Positions 18,580 to 28,013 are shown, counted from the first letter of the stretch. The stretch: 64,000 nucleotides of DNA from Anaerolineae bacterium (GCA_016926255.1 JAFGOY010000033.1:1-64000); one strand, 5' to 3'. A program made the numbers and translations. Notes: a model not told the origin generated them from the letters alone.

Positions 18580-18705
18580 ATCCCCTTTGATGGTTGGTTT
18601 AATGTTTACGTCGTTGTTTGTTCGCCCCTGTTTTTTCGTTCCCCTTTTTGCTCTTTAACAAATTAATGAGGTGATCGAATTCCGCGTAAAATACCACGCG
18701 GTTCT

Positions 18706-18753
18706 GCTCCCTCCACCTTGAGGGGGAGGGATGGGGAGGGGGTGAAAACGTCG
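18706..18753. repeat. Intergenic repeat of the ctccctccaccttgagggggaggg family
   Basis: gctccctccaccttgagggggagggatggggagggggtgaaaacgtcg. Confidence 0.7.
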
Positions 18754-18804
18754 TTATATGTAGCCTTATTATTCAATAAGATGGGCCACTACCCGATCAA
18801 ACCC

Positions 18805-19371
18805 TTAAGTTTCCTCGGCTATATATGACCCCGGCTTGACCACGCCGATGAACGGCAGGTTGCGATAATACTCGTCGATGTCCAGACCGTAGCCAAACAC
18901 GAAAACATCCGGGATTTGAAAGCCGATGTAATCCAGCTCGACCGGAACTTCACGGCGTTCGGCTTTGTCGAGCAGTGCGCATATCCGCAGGCTTTTCGGC
19001 TGCCGGGCATTCAACAGGCGAACCACTTCATCCAGCGTTCGGCCTGAATCCACGATATCCTCGACGATCAATACATCCCGCCCATAAAGCGGGATTTTGA
19101 GGTCCATCAGGATGCGCACTGCGCCGCTCGATTCCCTTGCCCCCACACCGTATGATGATATCGCCATAAAGTCGACACTGTGCGGGACGGTCAGATGGCG
19201 CATGAGGTCGGTCATGAACAGCACGCAGCCTTTTAAGATGCCGATCAGCACCAGCCCATCAGTTGATGCGTAGTCATTTGAAATTTCTTTCCCCAGTTCG
19301 ACGATGCGGGCTTTTAACCTGTCGGGGTCAATCAGAACGTGATCCAGGAGTTCTTCGACTGTTTGAGGCAT
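18805..19371 (-). CDS. hpt: Hypoxanthine phosphoribosyltransferase
   Basis: LVLIGILKGCVLFMTDLMR...VLIVEDIVDSGRTLDEV. Confidence 0.93.
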   Translation of the reverse strand: MPQTVEELLDHVLIDPDRLKARIVELGKEISNDYASTDGLVLIGILKGCVLFMTDLMRHLTVPHSVDFMAISSYGVGARESSGAVRILMDLKIPLYGRDVLIVEDIVDSGRTLDEVVRLLNARQPKSLRICALLDKAERREVPVELDYIGFQIPDVFVFGYGLDIDEYYRNLPFIGVVKPGSYIAEET

Positions 19372-19402
19372 GTTCTTGCCCCTTTCTACTTGACAGAAAA
19401 CG

Positions 19403-19990
19403 CTACTTATCGGCGGGTCGACCAGGTACCTTGTGACAGTTCCGGCAGCGCGCCTCGTAGGATTCGGTCGCGCCGATCAGGATGATGGGGTCATTATAAT
19501 TGGCCGGTTTCCCATTGATCAACCGCTGCGACCGCGCCGCTTCATTCCCGCACACCACGCAGATCGCGTGCAGCTTGTCGACCTGTTCGGCCTGTGCCAT
19601 CAAAGCCGGTATCGGGCCGAACGGTTCCCCTCGAAAGTCCATGTCGAGACCGGCCACGATCACCCGTAGATTGTGTTCGTCGGCAAGCTGTCGGCAGATT
19701 TCCACCAGGTGGTTGTCAAAGAACTGTGCCTCGTCGATGGCGACGACGGTTGTATCGCCGTTGATGTTGTTCAGGATATCAGACGATTCTTCGATGGCAA
19801 CTGCGTCGGCTTCGCGCCCATCATGTGAGTTCACGCTGGCGATCCCGTAGCGGTCGTCGAGGCTGGGTTTGAATACTTGAACGGTCTGCTTGGCGATTTC
19901 CGCCCGCCGGATTCGCCGGATCAGTTCTTCTGATTTGCCGCTGAACATGCTGCCGCAAATTACTTCGATGCGCCCCTGGTGATGCTTCAT
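19403..19990 (-). CDS. tdk: Thymidine kinase
   Basis: [46 protein letters not shown]. Confidence 0.95.
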   Translation of the reverse strand: MKHHQGRIEVICGSMFSGKSEELIRRIRRAEIAKQTVQVFKPSLDDRYGIASVNSHDGREADAVAIEESSDILNNINGDTTVVAIDEAQFFDNHLVEICRQLADEHNLRVIVAGLDMDFRGEPFGPIPALMAQAEQVDKLHAICVVCGNEAARSQRLINGKPANYNDPIILIGATESYEARCRNCHKVPGRPADK

Positions 19991-20102
19991 CTATTATCCC
20001 TTTTGTGATACAAGAAGGCGCGACATTGCGATTTGCAAGCCGCGCCTGGGTTTTTACTGGTGTCAAACGGGTGATTCTGGTCTATGCCTTACGCCGACCG
20101 CT

Positions 20103-20561
20103 TTAGCCTTCGGGTAGTTCGAAACCCCTTGCGCGCATATTCTTCTTGAGCGTGACCAGTCCCTTTGCGCCGAAGCCTTTGATGATCAGCAGTCCTTCGT
20201 CGCCGGATTCCTCCAACTTCGCCAGGACGTCCCCGGCTGTTTCGATTCCGGCTTCGATGAGGATGTTCTCATTGCGGCTGCCGATCTCAAGTTCGCTGAT
20301 TGGCAGGTCAGGCGATATACCGGCTTCCAGTTCTTCTTCCTGTGCCGCGATGATCTGTTCGCGGGCCTGTAGACGCTTCAGGAAGCGATCTACCTGTCCC
20401 TCGGTGTCGACGATGCGCTGTTCACCGGTATAGAACGGGTGGCAGGCGCTGCACACGTCAGTTTTGATCTCGGCTACGGTTGACCCGGTCACCCAGGTGT
20501 TTCCACAGGCACACGTCACGCGCGCTTCTGCGTGCCATTCGGGATGGAGTCCTTCTTTCAC
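20103..20561 (-). CDS. rpmE: Ribosomal protein L31 with ~80 aa C-terminal HhH/RpoA-CTD-like extension
   Basis: MKEGLHPEWHAEARVTCACGNTWVTGST..VCSACHPFYTGEQRIVDTEGQVDRF then PISELEIGSRNENILIEAGIETAGDVLAKLEESGDEGLLIIKGFGAKGLVTLKKNMRARG. Confidence 0.9.
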   Translation of the reverse strand: MKEGLHPEWHAEARVTCACGNTWVTGSTVAEIKTDVCSACHPFYTGEQRIVDTEGQVDRFLKRLQAREQIIAAQEEELEAGISPDLPISELEIGSRNENILIEAGIETAGDVLAKLEESGDEGLLIIKGFGAKGLVTLKKNMRARGFELPEG

Positions 20562-20724
20562 TGTGTTTACCTCTGTCTTTGCAGCACGGCCCTGGTGATT
20601 AGGGTAGCGTCCTGCCTTATCTAGTAAAGCGATGCAGGTTAATTAATGGTCTATCCAGAAATTGCCTTGCCGGATTCGTTTCTGTCCCTGTCCGAAATGA
20701 GCAAAGCGAATTGTCGGATAGGTT

Positions 20725-20994
20725 TTAGTGAGTATTTGGGTTCTCAGGATAAACGCTGATTTCTTTGCGGCCACCTCGGCCATATTCGAAATAGACGTAT
20801 CCCTCTTCTTTGGCGAAAATCGTGTAGTCGCGTCCCATGCCGACGTTTGAGCCGGGGTGGAATTTCGTCCCCTTTTGCCGGACGATGATATTTCCGGGAA
20901 TCACGAACTCGCCGCCATAGCGCTTCACGCCGCGCCTCTTGGCGTTGCTGTCACGACCGTTTTTAGTTGAGCCGCCGCCTTTTTTATGTGCCAT
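20725..20994 (-). CDS. rpmA: Ribosomal protein L27
   Basis: [48 protein letters not shown]. Confidence 0.98.
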   Translation of the reverse strand: MAHKKGGGSTKNGRDSNAKRRGVKRYGGEFVIPGNIIVRQKGTKFHPGSNVGMGRDYTIFAKEEGYVYFEYGRGGRKEISVYPENPNTH

Positions 20995-21078
20995 TTCTCT
21001 ACCCTCTCTTAGCGTCTGTCAACAGGTCAATTTGTTGGCAAACTGGGAATTTTGTCCCCTCGCAAAACGGAAGCAGAA

Positions 21079-21453
21079 CTACTCGCTGGCTTCTGCCTCT
21101 TCGACCTTTTCGGTCTCTTCCTTCGGTGAACTCTTCTTCTTCCCGACCTGAATCTCGTTGATCATCAGCTTGGTATAGTTTTGACGATGCCCCTGCTTTT
21201 TACGATACCGTGAACTGGGGCGGTATTTGAAGACGACGACCTTTTTCCCCTTGAACTGGCTGATGATCTCCGCCTTGACGGTCACGCCGGAAACCAGCGG
21301 CTTACCGACTTTGGGCTTCTTCTCATCGCTGACAAACAGGACTTCGTCGAGGTCGATTTTTTCACCGACTTCATAAGGAAGCTTCTCGACGACGATGTAT
21401 CGGCCTTCTTCTACCGGGTACTGCCTTCCGCCAATGCGGACAATTGCGTACAT
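21079..21453 (-). CDS. rplU: Ribosomal protein L21
   Basis: MYAIVRIGGRQYPVEEGRYIVVEKLPYEVGEKIDLDEVLFV..VVVFKYRPSSRYRKKQGHRQ. Confidence 0.98.
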   Translation of the reverse strand: MYAIVRIGGRQYPVEEGRYIVVEKLPYEVGEKIDLDEVLFVSDEKKPKVGKPLVSGVTVKAEIISQFKGKKVVVFKYRPSSRYRKKQGHRQNYTKLMINEIQVGKKKSSPKEETEKVEEAEASE

Positions 21454-21547
21454 TCTTTTCTCCCGTTCTTCGCTTACCGCCTGGTCACCACTGTATCGAG
21501 AGGCTCCCAGGGGAAGACCGGATAAATTTTATGTTTGACGTAATAAC

Positions 21548-21563
21548 GCCCCGGCATCGGGGC
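21548..21563 (-). promoter_or_regulatory. Hairpin at the predicted 5' end of the rplU leader
   Basis: gccccg-gcat-cggggc, 6 bp stem, just downstream of the -10 box. Confidence 0.5.
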
Positions 21564-21571
21564 AGATGCAG

Positions 21572-21600
21572 ATTATAACGAGCGGGCTGTTGACTGTCAA
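21572..21600 (-). promoter_or_regulatory. Consensus sigma70-type promoter for rplU-rpmA: TTGACA-N17-TATAAT
   Basis: Reverse complement: TTGACAGTCAACAGCCCGCTCGTTATAAT; exact consensus hexamers with 17 bp spacing. Confidence 0.85.
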
Positions 21601-23645
21601 CGCGAATTTGAAGTCATTTTTGCTACAATCGCCGCCTCGATCTGTTCGCTCGACAGCCCCTTTTCGTTCTTGAAGATCAGCACCAGCGGATGGTCGTAAA
21701 CGGTGAACGATTCGTCAGCAAAACCGGGTGACAGCCCGTTGGGGAAACCCAATCCTGCCGGGATTGTTAACCCCGCCTGTTTGACCGGGTCATCGATCAG
21801 CCATACGTCAAAGATGTTTGGGTAGCGCGAGAATGAGTTGTCGAGTATATAGCCCAGTTCGCCGCCGAACAGCGCCGAATAATACCCCGCAGTGTAGGGG
21901 TAGCGTTCGTCGTTTCTTGTAATCGTACCATAAATTCGGTTGCTGGCGATGATGATATAGTCGGCTTCGGCAGTGGTTGATGCAATCGACTGTATCTTGT
22001 CGGCGTCGTCCGGCTCGGCATACAGGTCGATCTGTTCGCATTGATAGGTCGCCTCCCGGATGATCAACTCTCCGTTTTCCTGATTCAAGTCCAGGGGTAG
22101 GGCGTCATCCCGGTATTCCAGAACGAGATGGCTTCCCGGTGGTACTTCCTGGTAAATCCATTCGCTTGCGCTGATCCAGGGGTGCGGCTCCTCGTACATC
22201 TTCACGAATGCCGCCGCGTAGATCAGGTTTGGCACGCTGATCAATATCGCCGCCGCAGCCGCAATAATCTCCCTCACGCTGCCTGATAATCTGTTTTGCA
22301 CCGCGAAATAGATTCCGCCCGCTGCTGCAATCAATGTTGGCGTCACCGGCAGCATATACCTCGGGAACTTGACGAACTGCGTCCCGATCAGCAGCAGGAA
22401 CACCGCCGCCCACATGCTGACAATCACATACTTCCGCCGTTTAGTTCTGATCGCCAGCCCCATCGTCCCGATCAGCCCCGCGTAGCAGGCGATGGTCGTC
22501 GGTAGCCCCAGTGTCCACCTTGCCTGCTGCCCGATGTGATAGATCAGCGGCCATGTCCCGGCGTACTGTCGGGTGAATGTCCAGTCCAGTCTGCCGGAGG
22601 CCATCCCCGCCTGTGTGATCGCCGCCTCGAAGAATGGCGCCGGGTCGAGTATCGCGTATGGGCTTGTCAGGCCGAATGCCACTCCCATCTTCAATATCGT
22701 GAACCAGAACACTGCTGCGTCTGCCCCGTCTTGTAGGGGAGGCCCCTGCGGTCGCCCAAGCCACTGGTCGTCCGGCTGCCGTCCCATCGATTGTGGCCCG
22801 GTGGCTTTAGCCCCAGGAATTGTCAGTCGTGTTGTTAGTTTACTGACATGCGCCGCAATGATCGGTATCACCAGCAGTGCCCCGGTGATCTTGCAGCTTG
22901 CCGCCAGCCCGGCGAACACCCCTGCCAGCAGACTATCTCCCGGTTTTCCCGTCTCCGAGTATCGAACTAGTGCCCAGAGAGTCAGCGTAGCAAACAGCGC
23001 CAGTGAAGTATCGACCGTCCCGAAATGCGCATTTTGAATATGCGTTACGGCTGATGCACACAGCGCCGCGCTGAAAACCCCTGCCCACCGTCTAAATAAT
23101 CTGCCCGCCAGCAGCGCGACGGATAGGATGGTTAGCGTGTCACAAAACGCCGAAAAAAGCCGCCCGCTGATTAGCAGGTGGTCGAAGCGTGGTTTCCCAC
23201 CGCTGTTGAGGATCATCCCGGCAGTTGAATTGCCCCGAATTCGTTCGCACCATTCCGGGTTTAGCTTGCATGGTAGACTGAGCACCCGTTCCAACCCGGC
23301 GCTCGCATACAGTGGAAGGTGCCCGTAAGCATAGGATCGCTGCTCCCCATCGCCGTTTCGATATGGGTTCAATCCCGCCAGTCTTATCGACCCATCCTCC
23401 GCCCGCAGCTCGATAGTCTGTGCGATGAACAGGATGCCTCGTTCGTCAGGATGTAGCTGATAGCCCCCGTCCCAATCAAGAAGATGAGTGAAGCGGAACC
23501 AGGCCCCAATCGCAGTGATCAACACAAGCGCTAGGGCGCTGAAAACTTTGTTATTCAGCGCCTTTTCGGGCGGATGGCATACCTCGATTTCGGCTTGTAG
23601 GGGCAGGGCTTGTCCCTGCCCCTGGTCTGTTTTCCTTGTCGTCAT
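21597..23645 (-). CDS. GT39-like membrane glycosyltransferase
   Basis: 682 aa; LLDWDGGYQLHPDERGILFIAQTIEL resembles the N-term of the 1783 aa protein; multi-TM. Confidence 0.75.
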   Translation of the reverse strand: MTTRKTDQGQGQALPLQAEIEVCHPPEKALNNKVFSALALVLITAIGAWFRFTHLLDWDGGYQLHPDERGILFIAQTIELRAEDGSIRLAGLNPYRNGDGEQRSYAYGHLPLYASAGLERVLSLPCKLNPEWCERIRGNSTAGMILNSGGKPRFDHLLISGRLFSAFCDTLTILSVALLAGRLFRRWAGVFSAALCASAVTHIQNAHFGTVDTSLALFATLTLWALVRYSETGKPGDSLLAGVFAGLAASCKITGALLVIPIIAAHVSKLTTRLTIPGAKATGPQSMGRQPDDQWLGRPQGPPLQDGADAAVFWFTILKMGVAFGLTSPYAILDPAPFFEAAITQAGMASGRLDWTFTRQYAGTWPLIYHIGQQARWTLGLPTTIACYAGLIGTMGLAIRTKRRKYVIVSMWAAVFLLLIGTQFVKFPRYMLPVTPTLIAAAGGIYFAVQNRLSGSVREIIAAAAAILISVPNLIYAAAFVKMYEEPHPWISASEWIYQEVPPGSHLVLEYRDDALPLDLNQENGELIIREATYQCEQIDLYAEPDDADKIQSIASTTAEADYIIIASNRIYGTITRNDERYPYTAGYYSALFGGELGYILDNSFSRYPNIFDVWLIDDPVKQAGLTIPAGLGFPNGLSPGFADESFTVYDHPLVLIFKNEKGLSSEQIEAAIVAKMTSNSR
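22728..22817. repeat. Repeat-like segment inside the 682-aa glycosyltransferase ORF
   Basis: cttgtaggggaggcccctgcggtcgcccaag...ggcccggtggctttagccccagg, encoding GAKATGPQSMGRQPDDQWLGRPQGPPLQDG; related ggcccggcggcttcagcccc at 54860. Confidence 0.6.
23594..23622. repeat. Repeat-like segment at the N-terminus of the 682-aa ORF
   Basis: cttgtaggggcagggcttgtccctgcccc; near-identical intergenic ggtaggggctgggcttgtccctgccc at 62051-62076. Confidence 0.65.
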
Positions 23646-23660
23646 TGCCTGTTAGTAAAC

Positions 23661-23683
23661 GAGCCGCGAATATCTCGCGGCTC
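23661..23683 (-). terminator. Hairpin after livF
   Basis: gagccgcga-atatc-tcgcggctc, 9 bp stem. Confidence 0.6.
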
Positions 23684-23714
23684 ATTGTTTTGATCTTGTC
23701 CTGCTGATGTTCGA

Positions 23715-24428
23715 TCAGCTTGCGCCGAGATACGCGTCACGCACCATCTTGTTGGCAAGCAGTTCGCCGCCTGTGCCGCTGAGCACGATCTCGCCTGTCT
23801 GGAGAACATATCCCCGGTTGCAGATCGACAGCGCGACCTGGGCGTTCTGTTCAACCAGCAGGATCGTCGTTCCGGTTTCGTTCAATCGTTCGATTGTCGC
23901 GAAGATTTCCTGAACGAGGATCGGGGCCAGTCCCATCGACGGCTCGTCGAGCAGCAGCAGGCGCGGCTGGGCCATCAACGCTCGCCCAATTGCCAGCATC
24001 TGCTGTTCGCCGCCCGAAAGCGTTCCCCCCGGCTGGCTTTCGCGTTCCTTCAGCCTGGGGAAGATTTCGTAGACGGCATCCAGCGATTCCTTGATCCCAT
24101 CCCGATCCCGCCGTGTGTAAGCGCCCATGTCGAGATTCTCGCGGACGGTCAGTCGTGCGAACACGCGCCGACCTTCCGGGGCCTGGGTGATTCCCTTCTC
24201 GACGATCTCATGGGGGCGGGTCTCGGTGATGTCCTGGCCTTCGAAGATGATTTGGCCTTCTCTGGCCGGGGTGATCCCGCTGATCGTATTCAGCGTCGTC
24301 GATTTCCCGGCACCATTGCCACCGATCAGGGTGACGATCTCGCCCTCTTCGACCTCGATGGATACGCCTCTCAGGGCGTGGATGTTTCCATAGAATGTGT
24401 TGATATTGTGTACTTCTAATAGGGCCAT
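23715..24428 (-). CDS. livF: Branched-chain amino acid ABC transporter ATPase
   Basis: LIGGNGAGKSTTLNTISG.., LSGGEQQMLAIGRALMAQPRLLLLDEPSMGLAP. Confidence 0.93.
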   Translation of the reverse strand: MALLEVHNINTFYGNIHALRGVSIEVEEGEIVTLIGGNGAGKSTTLNTISGITPAREGQIIFEGQDITETRPHEIVEKGITQAPEGRRVFARLTVRENLDMGAYTRRDRDGIKESLDAVYEIFPRLKERESQPGGTLSGGEQQMLAIGRALMAQPRLLLLDEPSMGLAPILVQEIFATIERLNETGTTILLVEQNAQVALSICNRGYVLQTGEIVLSGTGGELLANKMVRDAYLGAS

Positions 24429-24433
24429 CAGCT

Positions 24434-25207
24434 TTACTGCTCCATTGGTGTGCCCAGGTAGGCTTCGATTACGCGTGGATCGTTCTGAACCTCGGCGGGC
24501 GTACCTTCTGAAATCTTTAAGCCATAGTCCAACACGGTGACCTGATCGGAGATGCCCATCACTACTTTCATGTCATGCTCGATCAGTAAGATCGTCAGGT
24601 TCAGTTTCTCTCTGATCTTCACGATGAACGCCATCAGGTCTTCTGTTTCGAGCGGGTTCATCCCCGCTGTCGGTTCGTCCAGTAGAAGGAGTGTTGGCTC
24701 GTTTGCCAGCGCTCTTGCGATCTCCAGCCGCCGCTGTGCACCATACGGAAGGTTCCTTGCCAGCGTTTCAGCTTCGCCTCTTAACCCGATCAGATCGAGA
24801 AGTCCCAGCCCTGCTTTGGTGGCCTGTTTCTCTTCTTCGACAGTGTGCGGTGGGTGGAAGATCGCCCCGAATAAGCCGCTTCGCATCCGGGGGTGCCGTC
24901 CCACCATGACGTTTTCCAGTGCGGTCATCGCGGGGAAAAGCCGAATGTTCTGGTAGGTTCGAGCGACCCCCAGCGTGGCGATTTTGTCGGGTGTGTAGCC
25001 GATGATCGGGCGTCCGTTGAAAAGGATCTGGCCTTCTTCCGGGGTATAGAACCCGGTAATGCAGTTGAAGAACGTGGTTTTTCCCGCACCGTTAGGGCCG
25101 ATGACGCTGGCGATTTTTCCTTGTTCGACAGTCAGGTCGACATGATCCACGGCGATCAGACCGCCAAAACGTTTGGTTAGCTGCTGAGTTTCAAGTACGG
25201 TGGTCAT
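24434..25207 (-). CDS. livG: Branched-chain amino acid ABC transporter ATPase
   Basis: VIGPNGAGKTTFFNCITGFYTPEEG..YGAQRRLEIARALANEPTLLLLDEPTAGMNPLET. Confidence 0.93.
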   Translation of the reverse strand: MTTVLETQQLTKRFGGLIAVDHVDLTVEQGKIASVIGPNGAGKTTFFNCITGFYTPEEGQILFNGRPIIGYTPDKIATLGVARTYQNIRLFPAMTALENVMVGRHPRMRSGLFGAIFHPPHTVEEEKQATKAGLGLLDLIGLRGEAETLARNLPYGAQRRLEIARALANEPTLLLLDEPTAGMNPLETEDLMAFIVKIREKLNLTILLIEHDMKVVMGISDQVTVLDYGLKISEGTPAEVQNDPRVIEAYLGTPMEQ

Positions 25208-26787
25208 GCAGCATCACCTCCAGAGGGATTAGCAAGGTGTTCTGTAGGAGGTTCTTCTTCTTCCTCGTGCATTTCAAGGCGTCGACGCTTGGAAGGCCAG
25301 AGACCTTCCGGACGGATGATCATCATCGCGACCAGCAGTGCGCCGAAGGCCAGCATACGATAGGTTTCGAGCTGCCTCAGTAGTTCCGGCAGGCCCTTCA
25401 AAACCAGCGATCCGGTGATCACCCCTGGGATGCTCCCCATGCCGCCCACGATAACCAGCGACAGCACGTTGATCGACACCATCAGGTTGTGGTCTTCAGG
25501 GCCGGTGAACATGTTTCGTGAAGCAAACAGGACGCCGCCCAACCCGGCGAACGCCGCACCGATGGCAAAGGCCATCAGTTTGTACTGCCACGTATTGATC
25601 CCCACTGCCTGCGCGACCGTCTCGTCTTCGCGCATCGCGACCCACGCGCGGCCAACCCGCGAGTTTTGCAGTCTCGATGTCACGAAGATCACCAGCAAAC
25701 AGCCCAGTATGATTAACCAGACAAATGCTCGCGGGGAATTGAATGGCATTCCCAGGATACTTGGCCCGGCAATGTCTCTTACACCGCGAGGCCCTCCTGA
25801 AAACCCGGTTAGCGCGTCGCTCTTGCTCAGGATGCGGATGATTTCGCCGAAGCCCAGCGTTACGATTGCCAGGTAGTCACCGCGCATTCGCAGCACCGGA
25901 ACGCCTAACAGGATACCGGCCAGTGCTGCCAGTATCACGCCGCAGATCAGCGCGATCCAGAAGTTCCACAGCAGGTTGTGCGGGGTAGGGGCGGTCAGCA
26001 GCGCGACGGTGTACGCGCCGATTGCAAAGAAGGCCACGTACCCCAGGTCGAGCAGACCGGCCATACCGACCACGATGTTCAACCCCAGGCCCAGCAGCAC
26101 GTAGATGCCGATTGTGCCCAGTGTGTAGTTCCAGTAATCGCTCAACGGCAGGGGGATGAGCACCAGCACCAGCAGGATCACGCCATACCAGATGAAGTTG
26201 CCGTATTTGCTCTTGTTGATCTTCTGGATGAGCGGCACCTGCGAAAAACGTTCTTTGATCCGTTCCCACAGGCGGCCAATTGCCTTGCGCAGCGGTTTGT
26301 CACGTAGCTTGAAGGCCAGCCAACCGGCCCCCGCACCAACGGCGGTGATCCACACCAGTTGAACAACTGCCCCGACTACCGGTGACAGCCCCAGCAGGAA
26401 CAACTCGATTGCATCGGATGACATGGATGTGAGATAGTCGCGCATGTCAATCCCGGCGGCATTGATGCTGCCTACCGTAAAAGCATAGATTGCCACGAGC
26501 AGCCCGGTTACGGTGCCTGCGACCAGCCCGGACTGCATCGCTTTTTGCTGTGTGTCCTCCTCGGTTGGCTTTGCCGCCATGCTGCCGTTCCATAAATAGA
26601 CTAGTGTCAGCAGGAAAACAAGGTTGAAGATCGCTCCGGGCGATGATGCCCGTGCAGTGCTTGTATTCCCGATGAACCCACCCATCAGTTCGGTTGCCGT
26701 GCTGGTGAAACCGATTAGCGAGAAGAATATCGTCACGACCCCAAAGGTCAATCCGGCGCTGACGCCGTTTCGAATATGTTCCTTCAT
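25204..26787 (-). CDS. livM: Branched-chain amino acid ABC transporter permease with long N-terminal membrane extension
   Basis: YVLLGLGLNIVVGMAGLLDLGYVAFFAIGAYTVALL..GDYLAIVTLGFGEIIRI; 527 aa with about 200 extra N-terminal residues. Confidence 0.9.
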   Translation of the reverse strand: MKEHIRNGVSAGLTFGVVTIFFSLIGFTSTATELMGGFIGNTSTARASSPGAIFNLVFLLTLVYLWNGSMAAKPTEEDTQQKAMQSGLVAGTVTGLLVAIYAFTVGSINAAGIDMRDYLTSMSSDAIELFLLGLSPVVGAVVQLVWITAVGAGAGWLAFKLRDKPLRKAIGRLWERIKERFSQVPLIQKINKSKYGNFIWYGVILLVLVLIPLPLSDYWNYTLGTIGIYVLLGLGLNIVVGMAGLLDLGYVAFFAIGAYTVALLTAPTPHNLLWNFWIALICGVILAALAGILLGVPVLRMRGDYLAIVTLGFGEIIRILSKSDALTGFSGGPRGVRDIAGPSILGMPFNSPRAFVWLIILGCLLVIFVTSRLQNSRVGRAWVAMREDETVAQAVGINTWQYKLMAFAIGAAFAGLGGVLFASRNMFTGPEDHNLMVSINVLSLVIVGGMGSIPGVITGSLVLKGLPELLRQLETYRMLAFGALLVAMMIIRPEGLWPSKRRRLEMHEEEEEPPTEHLANPSGGDAA

Positions 26788-27887
26788 TAGACTTTCTCCT
26801 CGGTCAGGACTTCACCCAGGATGCCGGATGGCCGGAAGATCAGCACCAGCACCAGGATCGAAAAGGCGATCACGTCTTTGAGCTGGAAGGGTATACCTAA
26901 GATCGCCGGGCCAGTTGCTTCGACGATACCCAGAACCATCCCTCCCAGCATGGCCCCCGGCAGGTTGCCGATGCCACCTAAAACGGCTGCGGTAAATGCC
27001 TTCAATCCTGGAATGAAGCCGACGTAGTGGTAGATGATGCCGTTGTGGATGCCCCACATGACCCCGGCTGCACCGCCCATCGCGCCGCTGATCGCGAACG
27101 TTCGGCTGATAACGCCGTCGACGTCGATGCCCATTAATGCGGCGGTCTTTTTGTCTTCGGCCACCGCACGCATTGCCCGTCCCATCCGCGTTCGCTGTAC
27201 GATTGTATACAGCACTATCAGGAGGATAATTGATAATACAAATGTAAAGACCCCGGTATAAGTGATCACAACATCTTTGCTGTTGACCACAACCGTCCAC
27301 CCGGTGTTCCGGGTGAGGATATCCGGGTTGAGATAGTCCCGGCGTCTTGGGCTGAAAATCAACTGTGCGGCATTCTGTAAGAATATCGACGCACCAATTG
27401 CGCTGATCAGCGGCACCAGGCGCGGCGCTCCTCGAAGAGGACGATAGGCGATTTTCTCAAGGAATACACCGGCAATTGTCGAGGTTGTCATCCCTACCGC
27501 GAAAGCGAGTACGATTGACAGTACCGGGTTGGCATTGAGAAACGCTTGTCCTGCTGCTGGGTCGACGATCCAGGAACCCAGCGCCTCAAGCGTGAAATAT
27601 CCTGCATAGGCTCCGAGCATCATGATTTCGCCGTGTGCGAAGTTGATCATGAAGAGGATGCCGTATACCAGCGTATAGCCAATCGCAATGACCGCGTAGA
27701 CACTGCCTAGAATCAGGCCCGAAACTGCAAATCTTAACCAGCTATCGGCCCCATAGACCTGTTCGATTACGGCCAGGGCGTAGATACGCCAGATTAGATA
27801 TCCGATGAACAATACTGCAATGGTGACTTGAACGATCTTGTATGTGTTGATGGGCATTCGCACTTTTGGCGATGCGGTTTTCTCCAT
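26787..27887 (-). CDS. livH: Branched-chain amino acid ABC transporter permease
   Basis: LILGSVYAVIAIGYTLVYGILFMINFAHGEIMMLGAYAGY. Confidence 0.93.
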   Translation of the reverse strand: MEKTASPKVRMPINTYKIVQVTIAVLFIGYLIWRIYALAVIEQVYGADSWLRFAVSGLILGSVYAVIAIGYTLVYGILFMINFAHGEIMMLGAYAGYFTLEALGSWIVDPAAGQAFLNANPVLSIVLAFAVGMTTSTIAGVFLEKIAYRPLRGAPRLVPLISAIGASIFLQNAAQLIFSPRRRDYLNPDILTRNTGWTVVVNSKDVVITYTGVFTFVLSIILLIVLYTIVQRTRMGRAMRAVAEDKKTAALMGIDVDGVISRTFAISGAMGGAAGVMWGIHNGIIYHYVGFIPGLKAFTAAVLGGIGNLPGAMLGGMVLGIVEATGPAILGIPFQLKDVIAFSILVLVLIFRPSGILGEVLTEEKV

Positions 27888-27949
27888 AATTGCTACCTCT
27901 GAGCGGTAGGTTTAACCTGCGGACGGTAAAACTGGTTGTTGCGAAGAGA

Positions 27950-27980
27950 AGAGAGGCAGGCAGACTATGCCTGCCTCTCT
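27950..27980 (-). terminator. Strong hairpin between livK and livH
   Basis: agagaggcaggca-gacta-tgcctgcctctct, perfect 13 bp stem, 5 nt loop. Confidence 0.7.
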
Positions 27981-28013
27981 CTATTTGTTATTGGCTGGCT
28001 ATCTGAATAGGAG

